Origin: Tilletiaria anomala UBC 951
Lineage: Eukaryota; Basidiomycota; Exobasidiomycetes; Georgefischeriales; Tilletiariaceae
Length of the DNA: 64,000 bases
Assembly (NCBI RefSeq): GCF_000711695.1
Contig: NW_013547008.1
Span: forward strand, 178,169-242,168
Direction: 5' to 3'
This document shows positions 1 through 9,389 of the stretch, piece by piece. The notes beneath the pieces are model-generated. The model ran no database searches. It worked only from the letters and a program-made list of their open reading frames with translations, and had not been told where the DNA came from. Positions within the stretch are counted from its first letter, which is position 1, and each line of letters opens with the position of its first letter. A program made the position numbers and the translations under genes.

Positions 1-2619
1 GGGGAAAGGATACTGCTCCAACCACCATATATCGATACTGATCTTGGCGGCGCAGAAGCAGAAGCAGACTGGGTTGAAATGCTCTCAACTGGCCTTTCGG
101 CAGGGAAAGGTGGATTTCGCTCCTTGCTCTTGGAAAGTTCCAAATCAGGCGCAGCACGAGGCTTTCTCAGCCAATTGCTTGAAGACCTCATAGATGAAGG
201 AGAGCTCATGATGGGAGAAAAAGCCGGGAAAGTAGGAAGGCTGGAGGAAAGCAGTGCGTTCCTGCACAAGGCCCGGGCCACGCTGTACGCTCTTCTCATA
301 AGGCTCAAGCTCAGCAGAAATATCGGACTCAAGAATGGAGCGGTTCAACAGCTCATAGATGTTGCAGCCGTCTCTGACTCTTCTACTGCTGATGTGGCAA
401 GGAATGCGACAGAGGATGATCAAGCTGTGAAGTTTTGCACGGCACTTTTCCCTTCCATCGGCGATAACGCGGCTTCCAACGAAGATGCACTGAGATCTCC
501 ACAGATCCTCCTACTACCCTTGCTTGAATTACTCAGCCTTCTGCTGCTCTCACCAAGTGGAAAGCGCAAGAGTGAGCTAGCTAGCGCAAAATCGGCGCCA
601 CTACTCTCCTTTCTCGCAAGTCTCACGCCGTTGATCGCCAAGTCACGAGCTGCCCTTTTCCCCAACCGTGCAGCTTCCTCCTCCAATGCTTCTTCAATGT
701 ACGAAATCGATGCGAGACTCTTTTTGGGATTTACTGTGCATAGTGCATCAGTCGCCCGATTCGATACGTCGCTGCAATTTCTCATCCTCTCCATCTTGCA
801 GTCCATCACGCGGTACCCGCCGCTCTTGTCCGCCGAGCAAAAACAGATGCAGCGACTGAAAAAGCTAGCTGAAGCAAAACAGCGTGCTGCTAGTGCTGGC
901 AGCGATGCTACTAATGGCAATGGAACAGCGAACGGTGCATCTGCACTCGAAGAAGAGGAAGAGGAACCATCCTCGGAGGTCGACAAGAGGTGCAGATGCG
1001 TAGTCGAAGCTGGTGTCACAGCGCTGCTTGTGGCAATCACATTCGCGGGATCGCCTACTTCATCTATCGGTGTAAGCAAAGGCGCAGGAGGGACTGAAGA
1101 GGGAGGAGGCTCGCTCAACCCGTCGCCTGCCGTGCGTGAACAGCTCGTGGATGTTTTTCACGCACTAGTGACGCCACAGGACAAGTTGCTGCGCGGCAAG
1201 CTGGCGCAACAAGGTGGCAATCGGGCTATTCTCGCTCTTAGCAGCAGCCATGCTCATGCTGATAGTGAGACGGCGAATGGCGCAGATGAAGAGTCCACGG
1301 CTCAGGCCGCGAGCAAGCGCGCGACCCAAGCGCTTGCGAAGCTGTTGATCACGGCAAATCCAGTCCTGCTCTTCACGCCGGCACAGCTGCAATCCGTCTC
1401 TGTAGCACTGTGCAGGCAGCTCTGGCTAAGCCCCAGCTCGACGAACCTTCAGCGCTTCGAGGCCAGCTTGGCGCTTACGAATATCGCGAGTGCTGGGCCA
1501 GAGTATGCGAAGGCGATTGCCGGCTCAAAGCTTCGCGTCTCTATTTTGACGAAGAAGGGCGGGGGCAATCAGAAAGCTGAGGCTGTTGGAGAAGACTTGA
1601 CGCTTCGAGAGGAGTTGGACGGCCGGATCATGCTCGAGGACAACAAGATGCTTCAGCGCGCCTATGTCGAAATGCTGTGCAACCTGCTGGTTGACGAGCA
1701 AACTTTCGCATACTGGGCTGGTGAGCCGGCGCCACAGCAAGCAGCGCGATGTGGCGCATCGGGAAGCGCATCCGGCGCAGGCAGCGTTGGAGCGCGCATG
1801 GAGAAGGCAAAACGCCGAATACACCTACTCGTTGCTCTCTGTGCGCCGCTCAGTGCTGGGGCTGGAACTTGCACTCAAGCGGGAGGCACCGACGCGAAGA
1901 AAGGCGAAACGAGTTTGGCGACACGTCTAGCTGCGGCTGGTAGCCTTGCCTCACTTGTGTCGACACCAACTATGTGTGCCTTGCTCCTGTCGCTCAAACC
2001 AAGTACGATCAATATTCTCGCCCGCCTCATTCACCCTGGTACGCCATTCGAGCGGTGCGCTTCATCTTCCACTGCTGCTACCATCGACGACGCGTCTCGC
2101 TTCTTGGATGTCACTGATGGCGAGGATGACGACAACACCCTTGCGGAAGCACAAAGCTGGCGCAATTTGCAAGAGGAAGAGGAAGAGAACGGAGAGGGGA
2201 TCGACGAGGAAGCCGAAGCTGCTGCCGAACTGGTCGACCTCTCTTCAAGCCCCCAAGGGGCCGAGCACGCGCGCGCATCACTGGCCATACGCGGCATCAC
2301 GATCCTGCATTGCTTATCGCAATACCTTGCCTGGATCGTCTCTTCGTCGTCGTCTGCTGCCATCTCGCCTGGCGCCGCACCCAATGGTGAGGGCGATCGG
2401 TCAGCAGCGATCGAACAGGCCAAGTCGTCGCTTGTGCGTAGCGGCCTTGCCGCAGCTGCCAGACAAGTAGCGCTGTCGAGTGCGCGTGCACGAATGGCCT
2501 TGCCTGCGCTGTCGCAAAAACGAGAACTGCAAGAACTCGCAAGGATGCAGATGGAGATCGCCAACTTCAGCCTTGAATGCTTGAAAGCTCTCAAGAGCTG
2601 TGGGGTCAATGTATCATGA
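1..2619 (+). CDS. UCS-domain myosin chaperone (UNC-45/She4/Cro1 type), 5' partial
   Basis: The frame is open from base 1, so the N-terminus lies outside the window; the first in-window Met is at base 79. The product is a helical-repeat protein with acidic linkers. The segment at about 1441-1730 (reading FEASLALTNIAS, then RAYVEMLCNLLVDE) matches the UCS/armadillo region of UNC-45, She4 and Cro1, the co-chaperones that fold myosin motor heads and are needed for actin-based transport and cytokinesis. Low-complexity acidic runs interrupt the repeats near 940-970 and 2110-2220, and no intron is needed in the visible part. The TPR part found in animal UNC-45 is not visible and fungal members lack it. 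The gene converges on NOP56, with 174 bases between the stop codons. Family assignment is good; the exact orthologue is not settled. Confidence 0.8.
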   Translation, partial: GERILLQPPYIDTDLGGAEAEADWVEMLSTGLSAGKGGFRSLLLESSKSGAARGFLSQLLEDLIDEGELMMGEKAGKVGRLEESSAFLHKARATLYALLIRLKLSRNIGLKNGAVQQLIDVAAVSDSSTADVARNATEDDQAVKFCTALFPSIGDNAASNEDALRSPQILLLPLLELLSLLLLSPSGKRKSELASAKSAPLLSFLASLTPLIAKSRAALFPNRAASSSNASSMYEIDARLFLGFTVHSASVARFDTSLQFLILSILQSITRYPPLLSAEQKQMQRLKKLAEAKQRAASAGSDATNGNGTANGASALEEEEEEPSSEVDKRCRCVVEAGVTALLVAITFAGSPTSSIGVSKGAGGTEEGGGSLNPSPAVREQLVDVFHALVTPQDKLLRGKLAQQGGNRAILALSSSHAHADSETANGADEESTAQAASKRATQALAKLLITANPVLLFTPAQLQSVSVALCRQLWLSPSSTNLQRFEASLALTNIASAGPEYAKAIAGSKLRVSILTKKGGGNQKAEAVGEDLTLREELDGRIMLEDNKMLQRAYVEMLCNLLVDEQTFAYWAGEPAPQQAARCGASGSASGAGSVGARMEKAKRRIHLLVALCAPLSAGAGTCTQAGGTDAKKGETSLATRLAAAGSLASLVSTPTMCALLLSLKPSTINILARLIHPGTPFERCASSSTAATIDDASRFLDVTDGEDDDNTLAEAQSWRNLQEEEEENGEGIDEEAEAAAELVDLSSSPQGAEHARASLAIRGITILHCLSQYLAWIVSSSSSAAISPGAAPNGEGDRSAAIEQAKSSLVRSGLAAAARQVALSSARARMALPALSQKRELQELARMQMEIANFSLECLKALKSCGVNVS

Positions 2620-2793
2620 GTGCATCGGTGGAAATATAAGGCGAAGCGAATGTAGCATATCAAATCGGAAGAGTCTTATGAATGGTACAAATGCAAGCCA
2701 GACTATGGTACATAACAGCGCGGATAAGAGAGCCAAGGAGAAGAGGGAAATGAGAAATGAGAAAGAAAAGGAGCGAGCTGGTGAACCCGCCTC

Positions 2794-4615
2794 TCAGGCC
2801 TTGCCTGCCTTCTTTGCCTTCTTTTCGGCTTTTCGTCGTGCCTTCTCGGCGTCCTTGGCAACCTTGTCCTCCTTGGTCTTCTTCTCCTTGCCGTCGCTAT
2901 GCTTGCTCTTCTTTTCCTTCTTTTCCTTCTTCTCTTTCTTTTCCTTCTTTTCCTTCTTGTCCTTCTTACCCTCTTTCTTAGACTTTTTGTCGGCCAGATC
3001 CGAGGCGCCGAGTACGTTGGGCATGGGCGCTTTGCCACCTTCGGCGTCATCTTCGTCAGAATCCTCGTCGTCCTCGCCGCTTTCCTCAGCGTCCACATCC
3101 ATCTGATCGCCCGCCTGCTCTTCAATCGCCGCAAGTGCCTTCTTCATCGCATCGATGTTCTTCCCCGGCGGCTTCCCCGTCTCGTAGAACGCAAGGCGCT
3201 CCTCGACCTGCACGGCCATGACCTCGCCAAACTTGTTATTCGGCTGCCCGCCGGCGGTGACGGTGTTGTCGCTGAAGCAATCTATCCGCGCGGCGATGCT
3301 GATCTTGTTGGCCAGAAAGCGTGACATGCGGCCCTTGTTCTTTGGCGCGGCGCGCTGGATCGCAGACGCGTGGTAAATCAGACCGTACTTTGGCGTATTG
3401 CCCTTCGTCTTGAGCGCGCGGAACAGTGCCTTCTCCGCGCCAAGGATCTGCACCGTCGACGCGGGATACTTTGCCAGGTTGGTCAAAGAGCCGGCGTGCG
3501 AGATGAGCCTTGCGCCAATGACCTCTCCGATAAGAGCGGAAACCTATCAAAAACCAAAGGCAACACAGAAAGTCAGGAAATGCATCGATTGTGTACCAGA
3601 ACGTCGACGCCTCACATTTGGTGCAACGAGGTGCATCTTCTCGATGAGATACTTGTGCATGTTCTTACGGTACTCGCCAAGGTTGACAACGCGATCGGCA
3701 AAGTTTTCAATGTTGATCATGTCCATCTCTCCGATCTGCGTACCCATGCTAGCCCTGCTGGCATCGAGGATGTTCCTAGCGATCGTCTCGTCGCCCGCAA
3801 GGAGCTCAGTTAGCTCCTCAATGTGCTCCTCGGAAAGGTTCTCCTTGGCCTTGATGAAGCGCGCGAGCTTGGCGTAGGTGATGTTGTCCGGCGCAAGCTT
3901 GACGAGCTCCGGGAAGTGCCAGCCGTACCACTCGCGCACGCGCATGGCGAATGTGTTGACGTCCTTATCGAGCGTGTCGACGAGGGCGATGGCCTGGATG
4001 ATCATGTTGTCGGATCGGTTGACGTTGAACTTGACCTTGCTCCGCGAGTAGGAGTGCCCCAACCCGAGCTGTGCCTTCGCCATGTCGCCCTCTGAAAGGC
4101 CCTTGAGTAGCTTTTCAGAGTGTAGCCGGATGCCGCGAATCAGCTCTAGCGTCCGCTCTCCCGTGTCGCAGGTTATGCCCGTCTCGGACATGATGGAGCC
4201 TGCAAGGCCCCTCTCTGACACGCCAAGCAGGATACTCTTGGACTTTTGCAGATTGAGTGTGATGAGCTGCTTCAGGTGGTCATTCATCACGCCTAGTGAT
4301 TCGCAAGAAAGTGATCAAGAGCAGAAGTCAAAAAGATCTCGGTCAGCTCCACTACTTCGACATGTGGAGCTTGCATCTGCATAAAATCCTCTTCCTCTCA
4401 CCCTCTGAGATGTCGAGACAGGTCTGCAATGCGTCTACCGCACTCTTGAATGGGCTGAACGAGACGAGTTGGACCATCTTTCCAAACTTGTTCAGGTCTT
4501 TGATCGACTCCTGCACAGCGGGCGTCTTGTTCCCGATCTCCTCCACCTGTACGCATTTGAAGATGGCGCAGCCGGTGGCCGACTCGAAGAGGATGTGGGA
4601 AGGAGTGAGCGCCAT
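2794..4615 (-). CDS. NOP56: Nucleolar protein Nop56, box C/D snoRNP core
   Basis: Exons on the minus strand are 4615-4402, 4292-3616 and 3543-2794, giving 546 residues; both introns are GT-AG. Nop56 joins Nop58, fibrillarin and Snu13 in box C/D snoRNPs, which guide 2'-O-methylation and rRNA processing in the nucleolus. The first exon codes for the NOP5NT domain (HILFESATG near the start). Exon 2 carries the coiled coil and NOSIC region. Exon 3 opens with the Nop-domain signature [14 protein letters not shown] followed by [20 protein letters not shown]. The tail (about residue 460 onward) is an acidic stretch followed by KKE/KKD repeats, typical of the family. The ATG at 4615 was chosen because upstream in-frame codons contain no ATG and the family starts a few residues before the ILFE motif. 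It is divergent from the proteasome gene. Confidence 0.97.
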
Positions 4616-5230
4616 GGTGAAGCGTCCGTTCAAGCCACGGCGAAACTAATCTCGACTTGGACCTGGAGTTTCTTCTGCGAACGAGCCGGGTCGTTCTCTC
4701 CAGAAGCTGCTGACCGTCAAGAATGCGCTGGGTTGTGTCTGCGCCTGCGGCCAATGCTGCTGTTGTTGATGATGGTGGTAGCAATGTATGCTCTTGGTGA
4801 CCATAGGGGTCCATGCGAAGAATTGGATGAATCCCTGCCTTACCTCTAGCTGAGAAGCTGTCTCTTGCGAGTGGAAAAAATCTTTTTGCCTGGGCCGAGT
4901 GGAAGGATGTAACCCTACTTCCACTTCCCTGTTCCGCTCGAAAGGAATGGTCACGTGATGCACCCACGTCACCCTTGTCCATTTCATTCCGTTCCATTAT
5001 TGAGTTGCGTGTGCGTGTAGCTACGCCGTGTCGCATAGCATAGCAGACAGCGCTGCCTACAAGGGTTAGGGGGACGCCTTCGCCTTGCTTTCATTGCTGG
5101 ACTTCCTCGACAGCGTGCACGCAAGACCGATCTGCCAGTGGCCTCCTGTGCTAATAATTTGATCGACGTAGACCTGGGCGTATCTTACGACCGACGCCGC
5201 CGTCCCAAGTCCAATCGAAGCCCAGCCAGC
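4616..5230. promoter_or_regulatory. Bidirectional promoter NOP56 / proteasome alpha-1, with CACGTG box
   Basis: This is a 615-base divergent intergenic region between two housekeeping genes. A CACGTG E-box lies at 4952-4957 in the context GGTCACGTGATG. The core is the kind bound by Cbf1/bHLH regulators in fungi. Nearly the same 10-mer lies upstream of YPT1 at 52745-52754. No convincing TATA box was seen. That the box is functional is inference. Confidence 0.4.
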
Positions 5231-6268
5231 ATGTCGCGCTCGGCCTTTGACCGTTACCTCACCGTCTTCTCGCCCGATGGCCGCCTTTACCAGGTCGAAT
5301 ATGCATTCAAGGCCATCACCTCCGCCGGACTCACCTCCATTGCTGTCAAGGGAAAGGACTGTGCTGTCGTCTGCGGTCAACGAAAAGTTCCGGTGAGTAG
5401 CAATTCGCAGCTGCCTACGTGCAGGTCAATACAACTCTTCGGCCTGGGGTTCGCAGTGAACAAGGGCTGACTTCAGATATGTGGTACCTACTGTATGCAC
5501 CGATGATGCATATACTTGCAGGATAAACTCTTCGACGCATCGACCATCACGCACATCTTCTCCATCACCTCGGAGATCGGCTGCATCATGACGGGGCGAA
5601 CCGCCGATGCGCGCTCGCAGGTGCAACGCGCGCGCTCGGAAGCCGCGCAGTTCAAGTACCAATACGGCTACAACATCCCGCCTGCGCAGCTCGCCAAGCG
5701 CATGGCCAACATCAACCAGGTGTACACACAGCGCGCGGCCATGCGCCCGCTCGGCATCTCCATGATCCTTGTCGGCATCGACGAAGACCCGGCACTCGGC
5801 CCGCAGATCTTCAAGATCGACCCAGCAGGCTACTTTACTGGCTTCCGCGCAACCGCATCGGGGACCAAGCAGACAGAGGCGACCAATTTCTTCGAAAAGC
5901 AATTCAAGAGGAGCAACACCAACACAGCCGGTAGCGCATTAGGCGCCGTCGGTGGGGCTGGAGCCTGCGTAAGCGAAGGCGCCACGAGCGCTGCCGCATC
6001 CGCCGCTGCATCCTCCGCACCAGATGCCGCAGCGATGGAAGCGGAGGAGATCTCGCGCAGCTTGAGCAGACAGGCCGTCCTCGAGCTCGCCGTGCAGACG
6101 CTCTCCACGGTGCTTGCGCAGGATCTCAAGGCAAGCGAGATCGAGATCGGCATCGTCAGCAGCGAGGAGTTTGGAGACCGGTACAAGGGCGAACATGTTG
6201 GCAGGTTCAAGACGCTTGAGGAGGAAGAGATCAACGCCATCCTCGATTCGCTCGCAAATCGGGATTGA
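5231..6268 (+). CDS. SCL1: 20S proteasome subunit alpha-1 (Scl1/PSMA6)
   Basis: Exons are 5231-5392 and 5522-6268, giving 302 residues. This is a structural alpha-ring subunit of the 20S core proteasome. The N-terminus has the proteasome alpha signature ([20 protein letters not shown]), followed by the conserved [11 protein letters not shown] strand, the DKLFD motif and the [13 protein letters not shown] segment. The intron is in phase 0 between VP and DKLFD. The C-terminal third contains an Ala/Gly/Ser-rich insert of about 45 residues (bases roughly 5925-6045), between the segment [12 protein letters not shown] and the helix starting [10 protein letters not shown]. This makes the protein longer than the usual 245-255 residues. 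The end, after a conserved EIEIGIVS strand, is standard. The ATG at 5231 is preferred because it sits at the family's usual distance from the FDRY motif. Confidence 0.96.
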
Positions 6269-6440
6269 CGCGGGCATTCATCATCACGAAGCACGTGGAG
6301 AGAACAGGGGCGATCATGTAATGACATTTGAATCGTAAAGTTCTACAATTGTCTCCGTGTGGCCTATGGCAAGAATGCTGGCGGTGGTTCGGATGGTGCG
6401 CGTTGGCAAGCCCCGGGCGAGTTGCCGCGTGCTGCAACCA

Positions 6441-8358
6441 TCAAATCTTTGCGACCGCATCGGGTGTCTTGACCGGGATAGGAATCAGCACCGGCGTGTC
6501 CTCCAGCTCTTCGAAGTCTTCTTTCAGGTCGACTTGTGCGCGCTGCGGCATGTCCGCGAGGAAACGCACAATGAGTGGTGTAATGATCAAGCGAAAGGCG
6601 GGTGGAAGGAGCATGATGAATTGTCGTCAGTGAACATGGTGCCAAGCTATCCTCGCGCTGCAACAAACCTCACCAATTGCGACGCGTCGGTCTGAAACTT
6701 GGTGCGCGCATACTGCGAGAAAGGTCAACAGGTGTTGAAATCAGAATGCATTGCTGGCATCCGCAGCGGCCGGTCGTGCACACTTACGGATATGACAGCG
6801 GCGAGATTTTCTGAGACGTGGAACAGGGAGCGTCCCAGCCAACTTCAGTTCCGTTGCAAACCTGCACAGCTACTTTAGACTCTCCTCACCGGTATGTCCA
6901 ACAGCCATCTTCTTGGCATTCTCGATTCTTTGCACTCTCGCTTGCAGTGCAGCCGGATCACTGTGATCGCCATAGAGCTTGAGCTGGTCTTGCAATGCCC
7001 TGTTCCGCCGCCGCGCCTCCGCGAGCGAGGCGAGCATCTGCTGGCGCATCGCCGTGGGATCACGGCCTTGCGCCAGCGCCGTCTGCAGACTCTTTTCGGC
7101 CATCTGGAGCTTCACGCGCGTCGCGCTAAGTTCCGTGTCGATGCGTTCAGACAGATTGCGGGCCTGGAAGAAGGCAACAGCGAGGGAAGCAAGCACAGTG
7201 TTCGAGAGCCATATCGGACAGATCAGTGTCGAGAGGCCGAAAGAACGAGATCCACTGCGATCTGAAAGTAATGGATGCTTACCACGACGGCGGCTTGCGA
7301 AGCGAAGACCCAGTAATCTGCAAATAAGGGAGTCAGGTACGATAGCTTCTTTCAAAGGTTGAACCAGGGAGTCTGTTGCAGACTGACAGTTTGCGCTTCC
7401 AATCTGACGTGGCGCATAGAGGGAAGAAGATGTGGATCAGACCATTGTCAAGGGATTGACCTCAATATCGGATATGCGAGGGCTGGGTGCAAAGCGATAT
7501 GAACCTTCTCGCGGCAGATTCTGTCCTCATCAACAAGCGCATCGACCACCTCTTTCACCTGTTGCATGTAGTGTGATCATCCGGTGTGCGATAGCAGAGA
7601 ATATGACGCCGGAAGGAGCAGAAGGTCAGCCAGATCTACAGCAGGAATATTACCGTTGAACGCAGCGGTCTTGGACCTCACATTTTGAGCGTCTTAGAAG
7701 GGCAGCATGACGGTTGAAAGTGGCGGTGGCAGCATAGAAACGTCGGAACCAAAGGACCGAGATAACGAGTTAGAACTCATCTATTGAAAGGACAGATGTG
7801 AGCGGGAACGCGCACTGATTCCCTTCTTGGGACCCAGCTTCTCAAGTTCCTGTCATACCCCAAGGAGAGGTCGATACGGGGGCGACGAGCACGTCAGACA
7901 GCCTGGAATAACGCGCATGCAGAGACGGTCAGACGGTGAGAGTGACTGCTTGCCTTCAAGGTGAAGAATTCGTTCTGGGGGAAAGGATGCAGACGTCAGC
8001 AAGCGATGCATACAGCCAGCGTCCATGGCGTGTGCGGAGGTCGGCATTGTGAAGCGCACGTACAGACTGGATCATGAGGTCGAACTGCAGAGCGCACGAT
8101 GAAATGTTAACAGTTCAGAGAGCGGAGAAATGTGAGTTCTTCAACGCGTCGAAAGCACAAAGGAAGACCGTGAGGGGTAGGGACAGTGTCACGGCGATGC
8201 AGTCAATACGGCCGCACTTGTCCGGTAGCTCCGACTGCACCGCGCAAAGGACTCGCATACACGACGTTTGGAGGGTCAACCTAGTAGTTCCACGGATCGT
8301 TGAGCATACACACCATCTCGTCCATCTTCTCCTCTGCGCTCATGCGCTTGACAACCAT
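6441..8358 (-). CDS. MND1: Meiotic recombination protein Mnd1, split into 12 exons
   Basis: Exons on the minus strand: 8358-8314, 8084-8064, 7974-7954, 7849-7816, 7692-7682, 7558-7505, 7403-7388, 7317-7283, 7163-6890, 6810-6788, 6712-6674, 6542-6441. They total 675 bases and 224 residues, the normal Mnd1 length. Mnd1 pairs with Hop2 to stimulate Rad51/Dmc1 strand invasion in meiosis. The N-terminal winged helix is pieced together from MSAEEKMDEM, FDLMIQS, NEFFTLK, ELEKLGPKKGI, NAQN, VKEVVDALVDED and YYWVFASQA; each piece matches the family in order. A central coiled coil follows (exon of 274 bases), then ENLAAVISYARTKF and the terminal EDFEEL segment. Exons of 11, 16, 21, 21 and 23 bases are microexons. 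The intron at 7953-7850 begins GC (AAG/GCAAGC) instead of GT. The exon 6 donor (GTTCAT) is weak. All phases add up. It is divergent from pantothenate kinase. Confidence 0.9.
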
Positions 8359-9389
8359 CTTGAATGGACTTGGACTCTGTCAACCCGGGCTCTCTCTCCG
8401 CGAAAAGGACACGGCACGGATGTCAGGAGAAGTGCGTAGATGCGCGCACAATGGGCACCTGGATCCTGTTCGATGGAGAAGGTCGGACTACAGAGTTCTG
8501 GTTGTGGGATCGCTGCGATCCGTTTCTGTAGCACGGAGCGAGTACCACAATCCACATGGAAGGGCATGCAACGGTGTGACATTCGAGATTTGGGGATCCA
8601 CAATGACCAATGAAACAAACGACGAAGGCCAATGGATGATGATGAATGCAACCCTAATGGTCGATTGTACACGTGCTAACCCCATCGAGCCCTCAGCACA
8701 TCCATTCCGCTTCCGCTTTTTGCCGGGGCTAGGTGCGTTTATCTTTTTTTTTGAAGCAGCCCGCTGCGGCCTTGCCTGTGGGCAGGTCTTGCAGAACGCC
8801 GGCATCTCGCCACTCGACTCTCACCCAGGAGCATTCTTTCTTTTCACAAATGATTTTTGGTGGGCTTTTGATGTTGGGGTGGGCCGTCCTGCTTGCGAGT
8901 TGCTTGGCTCAGACTTTCTATCGATGGATATGATGATACGAGCCATTCGATGGCGTATACCGGTTCCGACTGGTCGCAAAACATACTCAGGACGGTATCA
9001 CCACGGATAGTGACTAAAAGCAAGCGGCCCCGACGGCTGGCTACTTGAAAAATGGAAGGCAGAGTGACGGCCCTCCCCAGCCTTTTTCAGCCATCGCTCG
9101 ACGTCGCGACCCGTCATCCGAGCAGTCGGTGCTACTGATCGTCCTTCCCTGACCCTAATTTCCGAGCCCGACTTCCGACTTTGGGTGGTTCGATATCCGA
9201 TCCACTTGTCGGGTCCTTGCGTGTAGAGATAACCTCGTAATTCGACACAGCTCAACACTCACAACTGACGGCTGAACATCCTCCTTCGCTCGCGCTCATC
9301 TAAAAGTCGGTTCGATCCCCGGTACATGCTCGCTGCATATAAGCCGGCAGGGGATCAAAAGTGACTTGAGCAGCACGAGGGAAAAGACT
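8359..9389. other. Divergent intergenic region MND1 / pantothenate kinase
   Basis: This is about 1 kb between two divergent starts. It contains a long chance-like open frame without homology (see rejected list) and a T-run near 8741. I see no RNA gene or repeat. The 30 bases before 9390 lack a clear TATA box, although TATAA lies near 9337. Confidence 0.5.

Noticed and set aside
4293-4401. Intron of NOP56 as host of a box C/D snoRNA
   Set aside because: No properly spaced C box and D box pair with terminal stem was found in either NOP56 intron.
6811-6866. Alternative Mnd1 exon 10 starting at GTGCAG or CTGAAG (bases 6865 to 6845)
   Set aside because: These run into a stop or shift the frame. 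Only the acceptor at 6811 restores the family segment before YARTKF.
8300-9010. A 236-codon open frame on the plus strand overlapping the first MND1 exon
   Set aside because: It starts at TTG, has irregular composition with no motif, and overlaps a well-supported exon on the other strand. Probably chance.
9309-9323. GGTTCGATCCCCGG resembling a tRNA B box
   Set aside because: The flanking bases do not form a T-stem and no D-arm or anticodon arm can be drawn upstream.
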